The position numbers and the translations under genes were made by a program. Source: Methylosinus sp. Sm6 (GTDB lineage: Bacteria; Pseudomonadota; Alphaproteobacteria; Rhizobiales; Beijerinckiaceae). Taken from it: a DNA stretch of 64,000 nucleotides. The stretch lies in NCBI RefSeq assembly GCF_019802345.1, contig NZ_JAINDZ010000018.1:37987-101986 (forward strand), in the 5' to 3' direction. Below are positions 33,003 through 44,157 of the stretch, in pieces (within the stretch, counting starts at the first letter, position 1; the number at the start of each line of letters is the position of its first letter). The notes below the pieces were generated by a model. That model ran no database searches. It was not told the origin of the DNA and was given only the letters and a program-made list of their open reading frames with translations.

Positions 33003-33789
33003 CGCTCACGCCGACGTCGTGATTCGCGCGTGCGGGGGTCGTGACAAATTCGGCACAGTCCCTATTTAAATGCGCGAGGGCGCGATCTCGCGCTTGGCGG
33101 AGGGAAGGCGCTAGATTATAGTCCTTCCCGATTGAACGCCGATTTCACGGGCGACGCCGCGCGACGCGAACCGCCCGTCGCCCGCCGGGGCGCACATCCA
33201 TGCGGGACATGCGCCATATCGGAACAAGCGGCTCGATCGTGGAGATGCCACGATCTCGTTCGTGAGAGCGGTCGAGACTCCGAGCCGGGCGGATCTGAAG
33301 TGCAGCGCGTTCAGGCCCTGAGTGGGGCTGCCCTCGCCGAGCGGCTTTCTCGACAGGCGCAGGGCGCCGCGCGAAAGCGTCGTAGCGACAAGGAGCGCGC
33401 AAAAGCGTCGTAGGGCAAGGCGCCGGACTCGCGTCGCAGGGCGCGGCGAGAGTTCCGAATAGTTTCGTCTCGAATGGACGGAAGAGTCGGCGCCGCGCCG
33501 AAGCGTCGCGACCGGCGCTCGGAGGGAATATTCGACGAGGCGACGATGCGCCGGGGGCGCGCGCGCCTTCGCGTGATCGCTCGAAGGGGCCGGGTCGCGC
33601 GGCAAGACAGAAGCGAATGAAGCCGCTGACGACTTGCGGTTTCCTCGCACGACTTCGCGACCTCTCGTCGAGCCCACGTCCAGGTCTCGAGCCCACGTCC
33701 AGGTCGCGTCGAAGCGCTCGACCGATGGCATGACGGATGGAACAGCGACGCCCATGCAGAACAGCGACGGACCTTCTCGAGGATATTCG
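33003..33789. other. 787-bp spacer between prmC and the DUF4167 gene
   Basis: No convincing gene is present: the open frames on both strands lack ribosome sites and recognisable protein sequence. The first 120 bp hold AT-rich patches (CTATTTAAATG near 33061 and GATTATAG near 33114) suitable for promoters. Further on are repeated short sequences: AAAGCGTCGTAG at 33374-33385 and 33402-33413, and a 19-bp tandem duplication at 33668-33705. The region looks like a decayed or rapidly changing spacer. Confidence 0.5.
33668..33705. repeat. 19-bp exact tandem duplication
   Basis: The unit TCGAGCCCACGTCCAGGTC at 33668-33686 is repeated without a gap at 33687-33705. It lies 85 bp upstream of the DUF4167 start. 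Confidence 0.9.
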
Positions 33790-34716
33790 ATGAGACCAGG
33801 ACAGAACAAGCGTATCCGCGGCCGCAGCAATCGCAAGGGGCCCAATCCCCTGACGCGGTCCTACGAGTCGAACGGTCCCGATGTGAAGATTCGCGGCACG
33901 GCGCAGCATATCGCCGAAAAATATCTGCAGCTCGCGCGCGACGCCCAGTCTTCCGGCGACACCATCATGGCCGAGAGCCTGCTGCAGCACGCCGAGCATT
34001 ATTTCCGCCTCATCGCCGCCGCCCAGGCCGCGCAGCAGCAGAACGGCTACGGACGCCCCTTCGACGCCGACGCCGCCGACGCGGGCGAGGAGGAGGACGA
34101 TCTCGGCGGCGCGCAGGATCGTTTCGCGCCCTTGTCGGAGCGCCTGCCGCAGCCGGTCGCCTATCAGCCGCAGCCCTATGCGCAGCCGGGCTTTCAGCCG
34201 CAGCCCGCGGCGCAGCCGCATTTCAGTCCGCCGCCGCAATTCGGCCAGCAGCCGCAGCCCTATGAGGAGCGTCCGATCAGCGGCGGCGAGCCGCCGCCGC
34301 GCTACGAGCGCCAGCCGCGCCAGGATCGCGGCTTCCGCGACCGTGGCGGCAGGGACCGCGACCGCGGCGGCGAGCGCGGCGTGGAGTCCGGCGGCGAGCG
34401 CAGCTTCGATCGCAACCGCGAGCGCGACAATCGTCGTTTTCAGGCGCGTCCGCAGCCGGCCCCGGTCGCCGACGAGCAGCCGGCCGCTCTGCCCTCCTTC
34501 ATCACGGCGCCGGCGCCGATCCGCGCTTCGGGCGGCGAGGAGACGCCCGAGTCCTTCGCGCGGGCCGAGCGAACGGTGGTGCGCGAGCATGAAGAAGCGG
34601 CCGCCGGCTTTCATCTGAACTCGCGCCGCCGCCGCCGTCCGCGCGCGGGCGGCGAGGAGGCGAACGGCGTCGACGAGCCGCCGGCGCGTTCCGGCGAGCT
34701 GCCGCTCGCCGACTGA
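33790..34716 (+). CDS. DUF4167 protein, basic and Gln/Pro/Arg-rich
   Basis: A 308-residue protein of unknown function. The start at 33790 has GAGG eight bases upstream and gives MRPGQNKRIRGRSNRKGPNPLTRSYESNGPDVKIRG, the conserved N-terminal domain of the family, followed by TAQHIAEKYLQLARDAQSSGDTIMAESLLQHAEHYFRLIAAA. After about residue 85 the protein is low complexity: Pro/Gln-rich repeats (PQPYAQPGFQPQP), then Arg/Asp/Gly-rich repeats (RDRGGRDRDRGGERG) resembling RGG-type RNA-binding tails. The basic start and RG repeats suggest nucleic-acid binding, which is inference. Confidence 0.85.
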   Translation: MRPGQNKRIRGRSNRKGPNPLTRSYESNGPDVKIRGTAQHIAEKYLQLARDAQSSGDTIMAESLLQHAEHYFRLIAAAQAAQQQNGYGRPFDADAADAGEEEDDLGGAQDRFAPLSERLPQPVAYQPQPYAQPGFQPQPAAQPHFSPPPQFGQQPQPYEERPISGGEPPPRYERQPRQDRGFRDRGGRDRDRGGERGVESGGERSFDRNRERDNRRFQARPQPAPVADEQPAALPSFITAPAPIRASGGEETPESFARAERTVVREHEEAAAGFHLNSRRRRRPRAGGEEANGVDEPPARSGELPLAD

Positions 34717-34766
34717 GCGGCCTTCCGACGGAGCGCCCTTCCGACTGAGCGCCTTGGCGCGCCGCT

Positions 34767-36074
34767 TCAGCCGGCGGCGCGCCTTTGTCCGAGCATGAGG
34801 CGTCGGGCGAGGATCTTGTCGATCCGGCGCCCGTCCTTGTCGACGACCTCGAATCGCCAGCCATTGGCGTCGAAGCTCTCGCCGATCTCCGGCAGACGGC
34901 CGATATGGGCGAGGACGAATCCCGCCGCCGTCTGATAGCTTTTGTCCTCCGACGCCGGCAGAGACAAAAGGTCGAGCATCTCATCGGCGGGCATGGCGCC
35001 GGAGATGAGCCAGGAGCCGTCGTCGCGCCGCACCGCATGCGGCTCCGGCGGCCCTTCGGCGGTCCCGAAGCCGCCGGCGATCGCCTCGAGAATATCGGCG
35101 TCGGTGACGATCCCCTGGAAGTGGCCGTATTCGTCGAACACCAGCGCCACATGCACTGACGCCTTCTTGATCATCTCGACGACGTCGAGAGCGTCGGCGG
35201 CGTCGGGCACGATCGGCGCCGGACGCACATGCGCCGCCGGGTCCGGCGTCTCGCCGCGCAAAAATGCGTCGAGCAGATCCTTCGCCTGCAGCACGCCGAG
35301 CATGTTCTCGGTCTTGCCGCGATAGGCGGGCAGGCGCGAATGGCCGCTCGCGATGAGCTTGGCGCGAATCGCCTCCGGCTCGCCGTCGAGGTCGACCATG
35401 TCGACCTCGCCGCGCGGGGTCATCACGCCGCGAACCGGACGATCGCCGAGACGCATGACGCCGGCGATCATGGCGCGCTCGCCCGGCTCCAGAACGCCAG
35501 CGGTCTCGGCCTCGGCGACGAGCGCGCGAATCTCCTCGTCGGAGACCTGCTGCTCCTCGGCCGCGCCATAGCCGAGCGCGCGCATCAGAATGCGGCCCGA
35601 TGCATCGAGGACGAACACCAGGGGCGAGCCGAGCATCGCCAGCGCGCGCATCGCCGGCGCGACCATGGCGGCGATCCGCTCGGGATTGCGTAGCGCGATC
35701 TGCTTGGGCACGAGCTCGCCGACGATCAGCGAGGCATAGGTGATCGACGCGACGACGAGACCGACGCCGAGCGGCTCCGCCATCGCCGGAGAGAACCCGC
35801 GCGCGGCGAGCCATTCGACGAGGCGCGCGCCGAGGGTCGCGCCCGAGAAGGCGCCGGACAAGACGCCGATCAGCGTGATGCCGATCTGCACCGTGGACAG
35901 GAATCTTCCGGGATCGGAGGCGAGGCGCGCGGCGGCTCGCGCGCCGCGGACGCCGCGCTCGGCCATGGCGCGCAAACGCGCCGGCCGCGACGAGACGACG
36001 GCGAGCTCCGCCATCGCGAGCGCGCCGTTCACCAATATCAGGACGAGGACGATCGCCAGCTCGGTCATCAACAT
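34767..36074 (-). CDS. CNNM/CBS-domain transporter-associated protein (HlyC/CorC family)
   Basis: A 435-residue membrane protein, often annotated as hemolysin. Residues about 1-180 are a CNNM (DUF21) domain with hydrophobic helices (ELAIVLVLILVNGALAMAELAVV; GVGLVVASITYASLIVGELVPKQIAL). Two CBS domains follow (VRGVMTPRGEVDMVDLDGEP and VALVFDEYGHFQGIVTDADILEAI), then the CorC/HlyC-type C-terminal domain (AAGFVLAHIGRLPEIGESFDANGWRFEVVDKDGRRIDKIL). Members take part in Mg/Co efflux or ion homeostasis; the hemolysin label is historical. The start has only a weak ribosome site. It diverges from clpB. Confidence 0.88.
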   Translation of the reverse strand: MLMTELAIVLVLILVNGALAMAELAVVSSRPARLRAMAERGVRGARAAARLASDPGRFLSTVQIGITLIGVLSGAFSGATLGARLVEWLAARGFSPAMAEPLGVGLVVASITYASLIVGELVPKQIALRNPERIAAMVAPAMRALAMLGSPLVFVLDASGRILMRALGYGAAEEQQVSDEEIRALVAEAETAGVLEPGERAMIAGVMRLGDRPVRGVMTPRGEVDMVDLDGEPEAIRAKLIASGHSRLPAYRGKTENMLGVLQAKDLLDAFLRGETPDPAAHVRPAPIVPDAADALDVVEMIKKASVHVALVFDEYGHFQGIVTDADILEAIAGGFGTAEGPPEPHAVRRDDGSWLISGAMPADEMLDLLSLPASEDKSYQTAAGFVLAHIGRLPEIGESFDANGWRFEVVDKDGRRIDKILARRLMLGQRRAAG

Positions 36075-36105
36075 GGCGGAAACATATCCGTGAAGGCGCA
36101 CGAGC

Positions 36106-36123
36106 GCGAGCCTGCAGGCTCGC
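36106..36123. repeat. Perfect 18-bp palindrome in the clpB upstream region
   Basis: GCGAGCCTGCAGGCTCGC reads the same on both strands. Its GAGCCT/AGGCTC core recurs in hairpins at 2269 and 16602. Here it lies between divergent genes, so it is not a terminator of either. Confidence 0.8.
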
Positions 36124-36179
36124 TCCCGGCAAGTGAATGTTCCGAGCCGAAAACCCTGCGCTCCAGTTCGTCGCACCCT

Positions 36180-36209
36180 CTTTCCGGCGCCGCGGCGCCT
36201 TCCCATATC
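36180..36209 (+). promoter_or_regulatory. Possible heat-shock (sigma-32) promoter of clpB
   Basis: CTTTCCG, 15 bases, then CCCATATC resemble the heat-shock consensus CTTGAAA-N13-15-CCCATNTA, with a weak -35 part. It lies about 95 bp before clpB, which is heat-inducible in related bacteria. Confidence 0.4.
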
Positions 36210-36303
36210 GGCCTCTAGCGGTCGCCGGAAGGGGCCGATTTCACGCCATATGTGAGGGGGAGGCGCGCCGATTCGCGTGGCGCTTCTCCGGCCGGAGGGG
36301 TCT

Positions 36304-38919
<2,616 letters not shown>

Positions 38920-39038
38920 CGCGCCGCCGCGGCGCCTCTTCCCCACGACGCGCCGGCGACGCGGGGGAGAGGGACTAGAGCGCTTTCCGATCGAACGGAA
39001 TCGTTCGATCGATCAGAATTCGCTCAAAAGAAAGAAGG

Positions 39039-39080
39039 CTGGAGCGTCATCCGATCCAATTGGATCGGATGACGCTCCAG
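39039..39080. terminator. Perfect 42-bp palindrome between clpB and mtnA
   Basis: Arms of 21 bases meet with no loop (central AATT). The 50 bp before it (38980-39030) carry another imperfect repeat around GATCGAACGGAATCGTTCGATC. clpB and mtnA converge here, so it can end both transcripts. It resembles the dispersed palindromic intergenic elements of rhizobial genomes. Confidence 0.75.
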
Positions 39081-39084
39081 CGAC

Positions 39085-40173
39085 TCAGGCGAGATCAGGA
39101 AACAGCTGCTTCAAGCCGGCTTCGCTCGCGGCGCAGACGCCGCGCTCGGTGATCAGCGCGCCGACGAGCCGCGCCGGCGTCACGTCGAAGGCCCAGTTGC
39201 GGGCCGGCGAGCCGTCCGGCGTCAGCTGCACGCGCCTCACGGAGCCGTCGTCGGCGCGGCCGCTGATATGGGTCACCTCGCTCGCGTCGCGCTCCTCGAT
39301 CGGAATCTCGGCGACGCCGTCGCGCATGCGCCAATCGATCGTCGAGCTCGGCAGCGCGACATAGAAGGGCACGCCATTGTCATGGGCGGCGAGCGCCTTC
39401 AGATAGGTGCCGATCTTGTTGCAGACGTCGCCGCGCCGCGTCGTGCGGTCGCTCCCGACGATGATGAGATCGACGAGGCCGTGCTGCATCAGATGGCCGC
39501 CGGCATTGTCCGCAATCACCGAATGGGGCACGCCTTCGCCGGCCAGCTCGAAAGCGGTGAGGCTCGCGCCCTGATTGCGCGGGCGGGTCTCGTCCACCCA
39601 CACATGCAAGGGCACGCCATCGCGCGCCGCCTTGTAGATCGGCGCGAGCGCCGTGCCCCAGTCGACCGCGGCGAGCCAGCCGGCGTTGCAATGAGTGAGG
39701 ATGTTGACCGGGCGGCCGGGGTGCTCGGCCGCGGCGGCGCAGATCAGCGCCGCGCCATGATCGCCGATCGCCTCGCAGGCGAGCGCATCCTCGTCGGCGA
39801 TGGTCGCCGCCTCGCCGAAGGCGAGGGCGCGCCGCTCGGAGGGCGGGGCGGCGAGCAGCAGCGCCCGCATGCGGTCGAGCGCCCAGCGCAGATTGACGGC
39901 GGTGGGGCGCGCGGCGGCGAGCAGGGCGTGCGCCGCCTCGATCGCCGCATCGGCGGGATCGGCGGCGGCGGCGAGCGCCAGCCCATAGGCGCCGGTCACG
40001 CCGATCAGCGGCGCACCGCGCACCACCATGGTTCGAATCGCCTCGACGGCGTCGCCGAGCGATGCGAGCCGGCGTGTCTCGAAACGATGCGGCAGCAGCG
40101 TCTGGTCGATCGCCTCGACGGTTCCGTCCGCATTGGGCCAGATGGTGCGATAATGTCGGGATTGGATACGCAT
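39085..40173 (-). CDS. mtnA: Methylthioribose-1-phosphate isomerase MtnA
   Basis: MtnA converts methylthioribose-1-phosphate to methylthioribulose-1-phosphate in methionine salvage. The 362-residue product has the family features: [21 protein letters not shown], the catalytic Cys in [23 protein letters not shown], the general-acid Asp in [22 protein letters not shown], and [18 protein letters not shown]. All essential residues are present. The other salvage genes are not in the window, and a broader ribose-1,5-bisphosphate isomerase-like role cannot be excluded. Confidence 0.92.
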   Translation of the reverse strand: MRIQSRHYRTIWPNADGTVEAIDQTLLPHRFETRRLASLGDAVEAIRTMVVRGAPLIGVTGAYGLALAAAADPADAAIEAAHALLAAARPTAVNLRWALDRMRALLLAAPPSERRALAFGEAATIADEDALACEAIGDHGAALICAAAAEHPGRPVNILTHCNAGWLAAVDWGTALAPIYKAARDGVPLHVWVDETRPRNQGASLTAFELAGEGVPHSVIADNAGGHLMQHGLVDLIIVGSDRTTRRGDVCNKIGTYLKALAAHDNGVPFYVALPSSTIDWRMRDGVAEIPIEERDASEVTHISGRADDGSVRRVQLTPDGSPARNWAFDVTPARLVGALITERGVCAASEAGLKQLFPDLA

Positions 40174-40310
40174 CGGATCTCGTCGGAGCGGAGCACTGCT
40201 CGACGCCTAGCTCGAGACCGATCCTGTGTCGACGCCCGAGGACGCCGAAAAAAGCAGCGACCGGGCGCCCCAGAGAAAAAGGACGTCCGGTCGTTCGGTC
40301 CGCCAGGCGT

Positions 40311-40592
40311 TCAAGCCGCTTTCTTCGTGGGTCCCGAGACGAGCGCGCGCGCGTGATCGAGGACGTCGGTCAGATCGGCGTAGGAAGCGGCGGGCTCCGC
40401 CGCGACGCTCGCCACGAGGCCGGAGGCGCGCAGCGCCTTCTCATTGCGCCACCAAATGAAGAGGCAGACGGCCGCGATGCTCGCGAGGGCCGTGAAAGGC
40501 TCTCCGGGAAGGAAGGAGAAGTCCGGCGCGCATTCCTTGGCGTAGACGCAGGCGTCGGACCAATCCTGAAACCAGTTGATGATCGATTCCAT
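40311..40592 (-). CDS. Small single-helix membrane protein, unknown
   Basis: A 93-residue protein with start ATG at 40592 and GAGG seven bases upstream. The N-terminal 35 residues are amphipathic with two cysteines (DACVYAKECAPD), one helix follows (FTALASIAAVCLFIWWRNEKAL), and the last 35 residues are Ala-rich and soluble. No family is recognised. It lies between the 3' end of phaZ and mtnA on the same strand, 137 bp before mtnA's start. Confidence 0.55.
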   Translation of the reverse strand: MESIINWFQDWSDACVYAKECAPDFSFLPGEPFTALASIAAVCLFIWWRNEKALRASGLVASVAAEPAASYADLTDVLDHARALVSGPTKKAA

Positions 40593-40981
40593 GATAGACC
40601 TCGTCCGAGCCCCCATGGAGTCTACTCGACCATCGAGGCTCTACATATCTTCCCTCGGCGTCCGCAGCGCGAGAGCGCTCCGGTCTGGGTTGAGAGGAAT
40701 ATATTGCGACGCACAAAAACCGGCAAGGGAAATTTCGTCGCACCCCGATACTATCGCGTAGAACCCTTTCGATATTATTGAGGCGCACGCCGCCCAGGAA
40801 TTGGGCGCCGCAGCAGGAAATGCCGAGACGGAAAGGAATGGCGGGGCGCTTCCTCATGCCGAGGCGGCGCGCGTCTAGGGCGCGCTGCGGCCGACCCTTC
40901 GAGACGGTCCCCTCGCGTAGGCCTCCTCAGGGCGAGGGGATTGTTTTGTCGCTATTGAGAGGAGGTTCTCTCTCGCGTCTG
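40593..40981. other. 389-bp spacer between phaZ and the small membrane protein gene
   Basis: No gene is seen. The part next to the small membrane gene holds AT-rich sequence with TATATTC near 40700 and TATTATTG near 40775. A dispersed repeat copy lies at 40895-40940 close to the phaZ stop. Confidence 0.5.
40895..40940. repeat. Dispersed intergenic repeat, copy A
   Basis: It carries the conserved ends CCCTTCGAGAC and CTCCTCAGGG of a repeat whose two other copies lie at 51572-51612 and 51651-51693. The central part differs between copies but tends to form a hairpin. Confidence 0.7.
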
Positions 40982-42199
40982 TCACAGGCTGTTCTGAATA
41001 TGGTCGCGCAGCGTCGGATAGACCTGATTGTCCCAGCGCCTGCCGTTGAACACGCCGTAATGGCCGACGCCGGCCTGCAGATGGTGGGACTTCATATAGG
41101 GCCGCAGCCCGCTGCAGAGGTCCTGGGCGGCGAGCGTCTGGCCGACGGCGCAGATATCGTCCTTCTCGCCCTCCACCGTGAGCAGGAATGTTTTCTTGAT
41201 CGCGCGCGGCGTGACCGGGCGCCCCTTGAACAGCAGCTTGCCTGCGGAAAGGGCATTCTTATGGAACACGGTCTCGATCGTTTCCAGATAGAAGAGCGCG
41301 TCGAGATCCATGATGGCGAAATATTCTTCGTAGAAGGTGCGGATGCGATCCGCCTTCTCGTGATCGCCCTCGACGCGATGGCGGAACATATCCATGAAAG
41401 CGTTGGCGTGGCGGTCGACGTTCATGCTCATGAAGCCGGCGATCTGCAGAAACCCCGGATAGACCTTTCGCCCTGCGCCCGGAAGGCCGCGCGGCACCAC
41501 GCCGATCACATTGTCGCGGAACCATTCGATCGGCTTCGACGTGGCGAATTCATTGACCTTGGTCGGCGAGACGCTGGTGTCGATCGGTCCCGCCATCAGC
41601 GTGAGGCTCGCCGGCTGCGCCGGGTCGTCGTCCTTTGCCATCACCGCCACGGCGGCGAGCGCGGCGACGGCCGGCTGGCAGACCGCGACGACATGCGAGG
41701 GCGCCCCGAGAAAGCGGATGAAGTCGATGAGATGCTGGACGAACTCGTCCATGCCGAACACGCCCTGCGACAGCGGAACGTCGCGCGTGTTGATCCAATC
41801 GGTCACATAGACGTCGTGGTCCTGCAGCAGCGTGCGGAGGGTCCCGCGCAGCAGCGTGGCGAAATGCCCGGACATGGGCGCGACGAGCAGCACGCGCGGC
41901 AGATTTTCCACGTCCTTGCGCGCAAAGCGCAGCAGCGTGCAGAAGGGGGTCGAATAGACCGCCTCCTCGGCGATGTCGATGACCGCGCCGTCATGGGTGG
42001 AGATCTGATCGATGCCGAAGGACGGACGCTCATGAGTGAAGCCGAGCAGAGCGACGAGCTCGCAATAGGCTTGGAAGCATCGCAGCGGCGATGCATAGGG
42101 CGCGGTTTTCCAGAGGCGAAGCAACCGCTCGCCGCTCGCCGCCGCCAGACGGAGGCGATTGCTCACGTCGGCATAGCTCTGATAAGCGTCATACATCAT
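40982..42199 (-). CDS. phaZ: Intracellular polyhydroxyalkanoate depolymerase PhaZ
   Basis: This enzyme degrades stored polyhydroxybutyrate granules. The start at 42199 gives MMYDAYQSYADVSNRLRLAA, which matches the usual short N-terminus, and a 405-residue product. The nucleophile is probably the Cys of VVAVCQPAVAALAAVA, where the family has cysteine in place of the usual lipase serine. GHYGVFNGRRWDNQVYP near the C-terminus carries the conserved His. It implies the cell stores PHB. No granule-associated gene is adjacent. Confidence 0.93.
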   Translation of the reverse strand: MMYDAYQSYADVSNRLRLAAASGERLLRLWKTAPYASPLRCFQAYCELVALLGFTHERPSFGIDQISTHDGAVIDIAEEAVYSTPFCTLLRFARKDVENLPRVLLVAPMSGHFATLLRGTLRTLLQDHDVYVTDWINTRDVPLSQGVFGMDEFVQHLIDFIRFLGAPSHVVAVCQPAVAALAAVAVMAKDDDPAQPASLTLMAGPIDTSVSPTKVNEFATSKPIEWFRDNVIGVVPRGLPGAGRKVYPGFLQIAGFMSMNVDRHANAFMDMFRHRVEGDHEKADRIRTFYEEYFAIMDLDALFYLETIETVFHKNALSAGKLLFKGRPVTPRAIKKTFLLTVEGEKDDICAVGQTLAAQDLCSGLRPYMKSHHLQAGVGHYGVFNGRRWDNQVYPTLRDHIQNSL

Positions 42200-42318
42200 G
42201 CGGCTCAGCGAAACCTTCCGTTGCCGATGGGGCCGGTCGAGCAAGCCCCGTGCCATAGGAACGCTCTAGCATGGCACACGGCTTGCTGCTGAGTCCACAA
42301 CAGGAGGACGCCCCACTC

Positions 42319-42972
42319 ATGCCGGCGACGACGCTCACGATCAGCAGCAAGAATTATTCGTCATGGTCCTTGCGGGGATGGCTGATGATGAAGCTGTCCG
42401 GCGTCGCGTTCGAGGAGGTCGTCGTCAGTCCCGACGATGTGGCGGCGCGGGCGGAGATCCTGCTGCTGTCGCCCTCGATCCTGGTGCCCTGCCTCAGCTA
42501 TGAGGGCGCCAAAATCTGGGACACTCTGGCGATCGGCGAGTTCCTGAACGAGGTCGCGCCCGCCGCCGGGCTGCTGCCCGCCGACCGCATGCGCCGCGCG
42601 CATTGCCGCTCGATCTGCGGCGAGATTCATTCCGGCTTCGCCTCGCTGCGCTCGGCGCTGCCGATGAATTTGAAGGGGCGCTTCCCAAAGTTCAAAGTGT
42701 GGTCGAAGGCGCAGGGCGACATCGCCCGCGTGACGCAGATCTGGCGCGAATGCATCGGCGCCTATGGCGGCCCCTATCTCTTCGGCGAGATTTCCATGGC
42801 GGACGCCATGTATGCGCCGGTGGCGACGCGCTTTCGCACTTACGACGTCCCGCTCGACGGCGTCTGCGAGGCCTATTGCGACCGCATCCTGGCCTGGCCG
42901 GCGATGCAGGAATGGATCGCCGCCGCGCAGCTCGAGCAGGAGGAAATCGAGGAGCTCGAGGTGGAGTTCTGA
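42319..42972 (+). CDS. Glutathione S-transferase family protein
   Basis: A 217-residue protein starting MPATTLTISSKNYSSWSLRGWLMMKLSG, with AGGAGG about 11 bases upstream. The N-terminal thioredoxin-like domain has LVPCLSYEGAKIWDTLAIGEFLNE, where the Ser/Asp pair corresponds to the glutathione-binding loop; the C-terminal helical domain includes FGEISMADAMYAPVATRF. It resembles the YfcF/Gst-like maleylacetoacetate isomerase-type group. Substrate is unknown. It diverges from phaZ with 119 bp between starts. Confidence 0.85.
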   Translation: MPATTLTISSKNYSSWSLRGWLMMKLSGVAFEEVVVSPDDVAARAEILLLSPSILVPCLSYEGAKIWDTLAIGEFLNEVAPAAGLLPADRMRRAHCRSICGEIHSGFASLRSALPMNLKGRFPKFKVWSKAQGDIARVTQIWRECIGAYGGPYLFGEISMADAMYAPVATRFRTYDVPLDGVCEAYCDRILAWPAMQEWIAAAQLEQEEIEELEVEF

Positions 42973-43003
42973 TTGTCTCGCGCGGCGTCGATGCGCGTGG
43001 CCG

Positions 43004-43816
43004 TCAGGGCTTCGCCACCGCGACGCTGTCGAAGGGATCCCAGCTGATCCGATAGCGATGGACGAGGAGCAGCCTCTCGATCGCCGCGCGCTCCTCTTCC
43101 GTCTTCAGCTCCGATTCGAAAATGATCGCCTTGGGGCGCCAGCTCGCGAAATCGAAGCTCGACAGAACCAGCTCCTCGGCGCCTTCCACATCGACGACCA
43201 GCAGATCGCAATCGCCGAGCGCATGATCTTTGACGATGTCCATGCCGGTGGTGGTTCGGATCGAGACCGGCTCGATGTCGCTCTCGGCGAGGCCGCTGCG
43301 CAGCAGCACATCTTTCGCGAAGGTCGCGCAGCCCTGCAGCCAATATTCGCCGGTGCGCATCAGCTGATCCCGCACGACGTCCGGCTTGACCCTGTAGATG
43401 TCGCGTCGCCCGGCGCGAACGTCGATCGCCACGTTGACGCAGGTGACGCCAGGGCGCGCCGCATGAGTTTGGCGGAGCGCTTCGAAATAGTCCGGCACCG
43501 GCTCCACGATCACGCCGCGCCAGTCATAGGCCTCGATGAAGGGATGGAGGGGATCGGCGAGGCGCCCGTCATTGCCGCCGATCTGGAGAAAGGTCGCCTT
43601 CCCCTGCCGCATGCTGTTGACGAGCGCGATCGCCGTTTCGGCGACGCCGGTGCGGCGCGCCGTCGGCGCGCTCGACGGCATGGCGAGGGCCTTCACACCC
43701 CGCGCAATCTCGTCGAGCCGGCCGGACAGATCGCTGTGGCGCCAGGCGACATCGGCCTTGGAGGCCGGAAGCGTGGCCTTGCGCCATTGATGGTAACGCT
43801 CGATGACGCTCGTCAT
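43004..43816 (-). CDS. FkbM-family methyltransferase
   Basis: A 270-residue SAM-dependent enzyme. The start at 43816 follows GGGAG; the longer frame upstream is a shadow. The conserved parts are the loop ATFLQIGGNDGRLADPLHPFIEAYDWRGVIVEPVPDYFEALR and the later CDLLVVDVEGAEELVLSSFDFASWRPKAIIFES, with the diagnostic DVEGAE. FkbM enzymes O-methylate sugars or macrolides; the target here is not known, though surface glycans are common targets. It converges with the GST gene. Confidence 0.85.
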   Translation of the reverse strand: MTSVIERYHQWRKATLPASKADVAWRHSDLSGRLDEIARGVKALAMPSSAPTARRTGVAETAIALVNSMRQGKATFLQIGGNDGRLADPLHPFIEAYDWRGVIVEPVPDYFEALRQTHAARPGVTCVNVAIDVRAGRRDIYRVKPDVVRDQLMRTGEYWLQGCATFAKDVLLRSGLAESDIEPVSIRTTTGMDIVKDHALGDCDLLVVDVEGAEELVLSSFDFASWRPKAIIFESELKTEEERAAIERLLLVHRYRISWDPFDSVAVAKP

Positions 43817-44157
43817 CTGTGAGCTCCCGTCTGTGGGCCCGCCGCCCCGTCGACGCGTTCCTCTCCCGCGCAGCGGAGAAGGGCGTGGGAGCGGGCCGTC
43901 AATTCGGATGATGCAGGCCACTCGTGAGATCCGCGAGGCGTCGCGGAGCCGCGTCATGAACTTCACTCGAAATATCGCCGTCGCAAGGCTCACAGTCGGT
44001 ATCATGCGGAGGGGCGCGGCGAAACCCGCCGCCCGGCCGTACATCTGCGGAGTTGATTGCGGCTCGAGCGCGTCGTCTTGACTTTGCCTGTCGCCTCCGG
44101 CGTCAATCGCGCCATGCGCATACGAATCGTCCCGCCGACGCGGATCGCGTCGCGGCA
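43817..44157. other. 341-bp spacer before the cytosine methylase
   Basis: No supported gene. A partial copy of the CTCTCCCGC/GCGGAGAAGGG hairpin lies at about 43861-43884. AT-containing patches near 43965-43985 could hold the promoter of the dcm-vsr pair. Confidence 0.4.

Noticed and set aside
33132..33413. 93-codon + strand frame in the gap before the DUF4167 gene
   Set aside because: No ribosome site, no similarity I recognise, and composition like the non-coding surroundings.
34767..36074. Reading the CNNM/CBS protein as a hemolysin toxin
   Set aside because: The family name is historical; the domains are those of ion-homeostasis membrane proteins.
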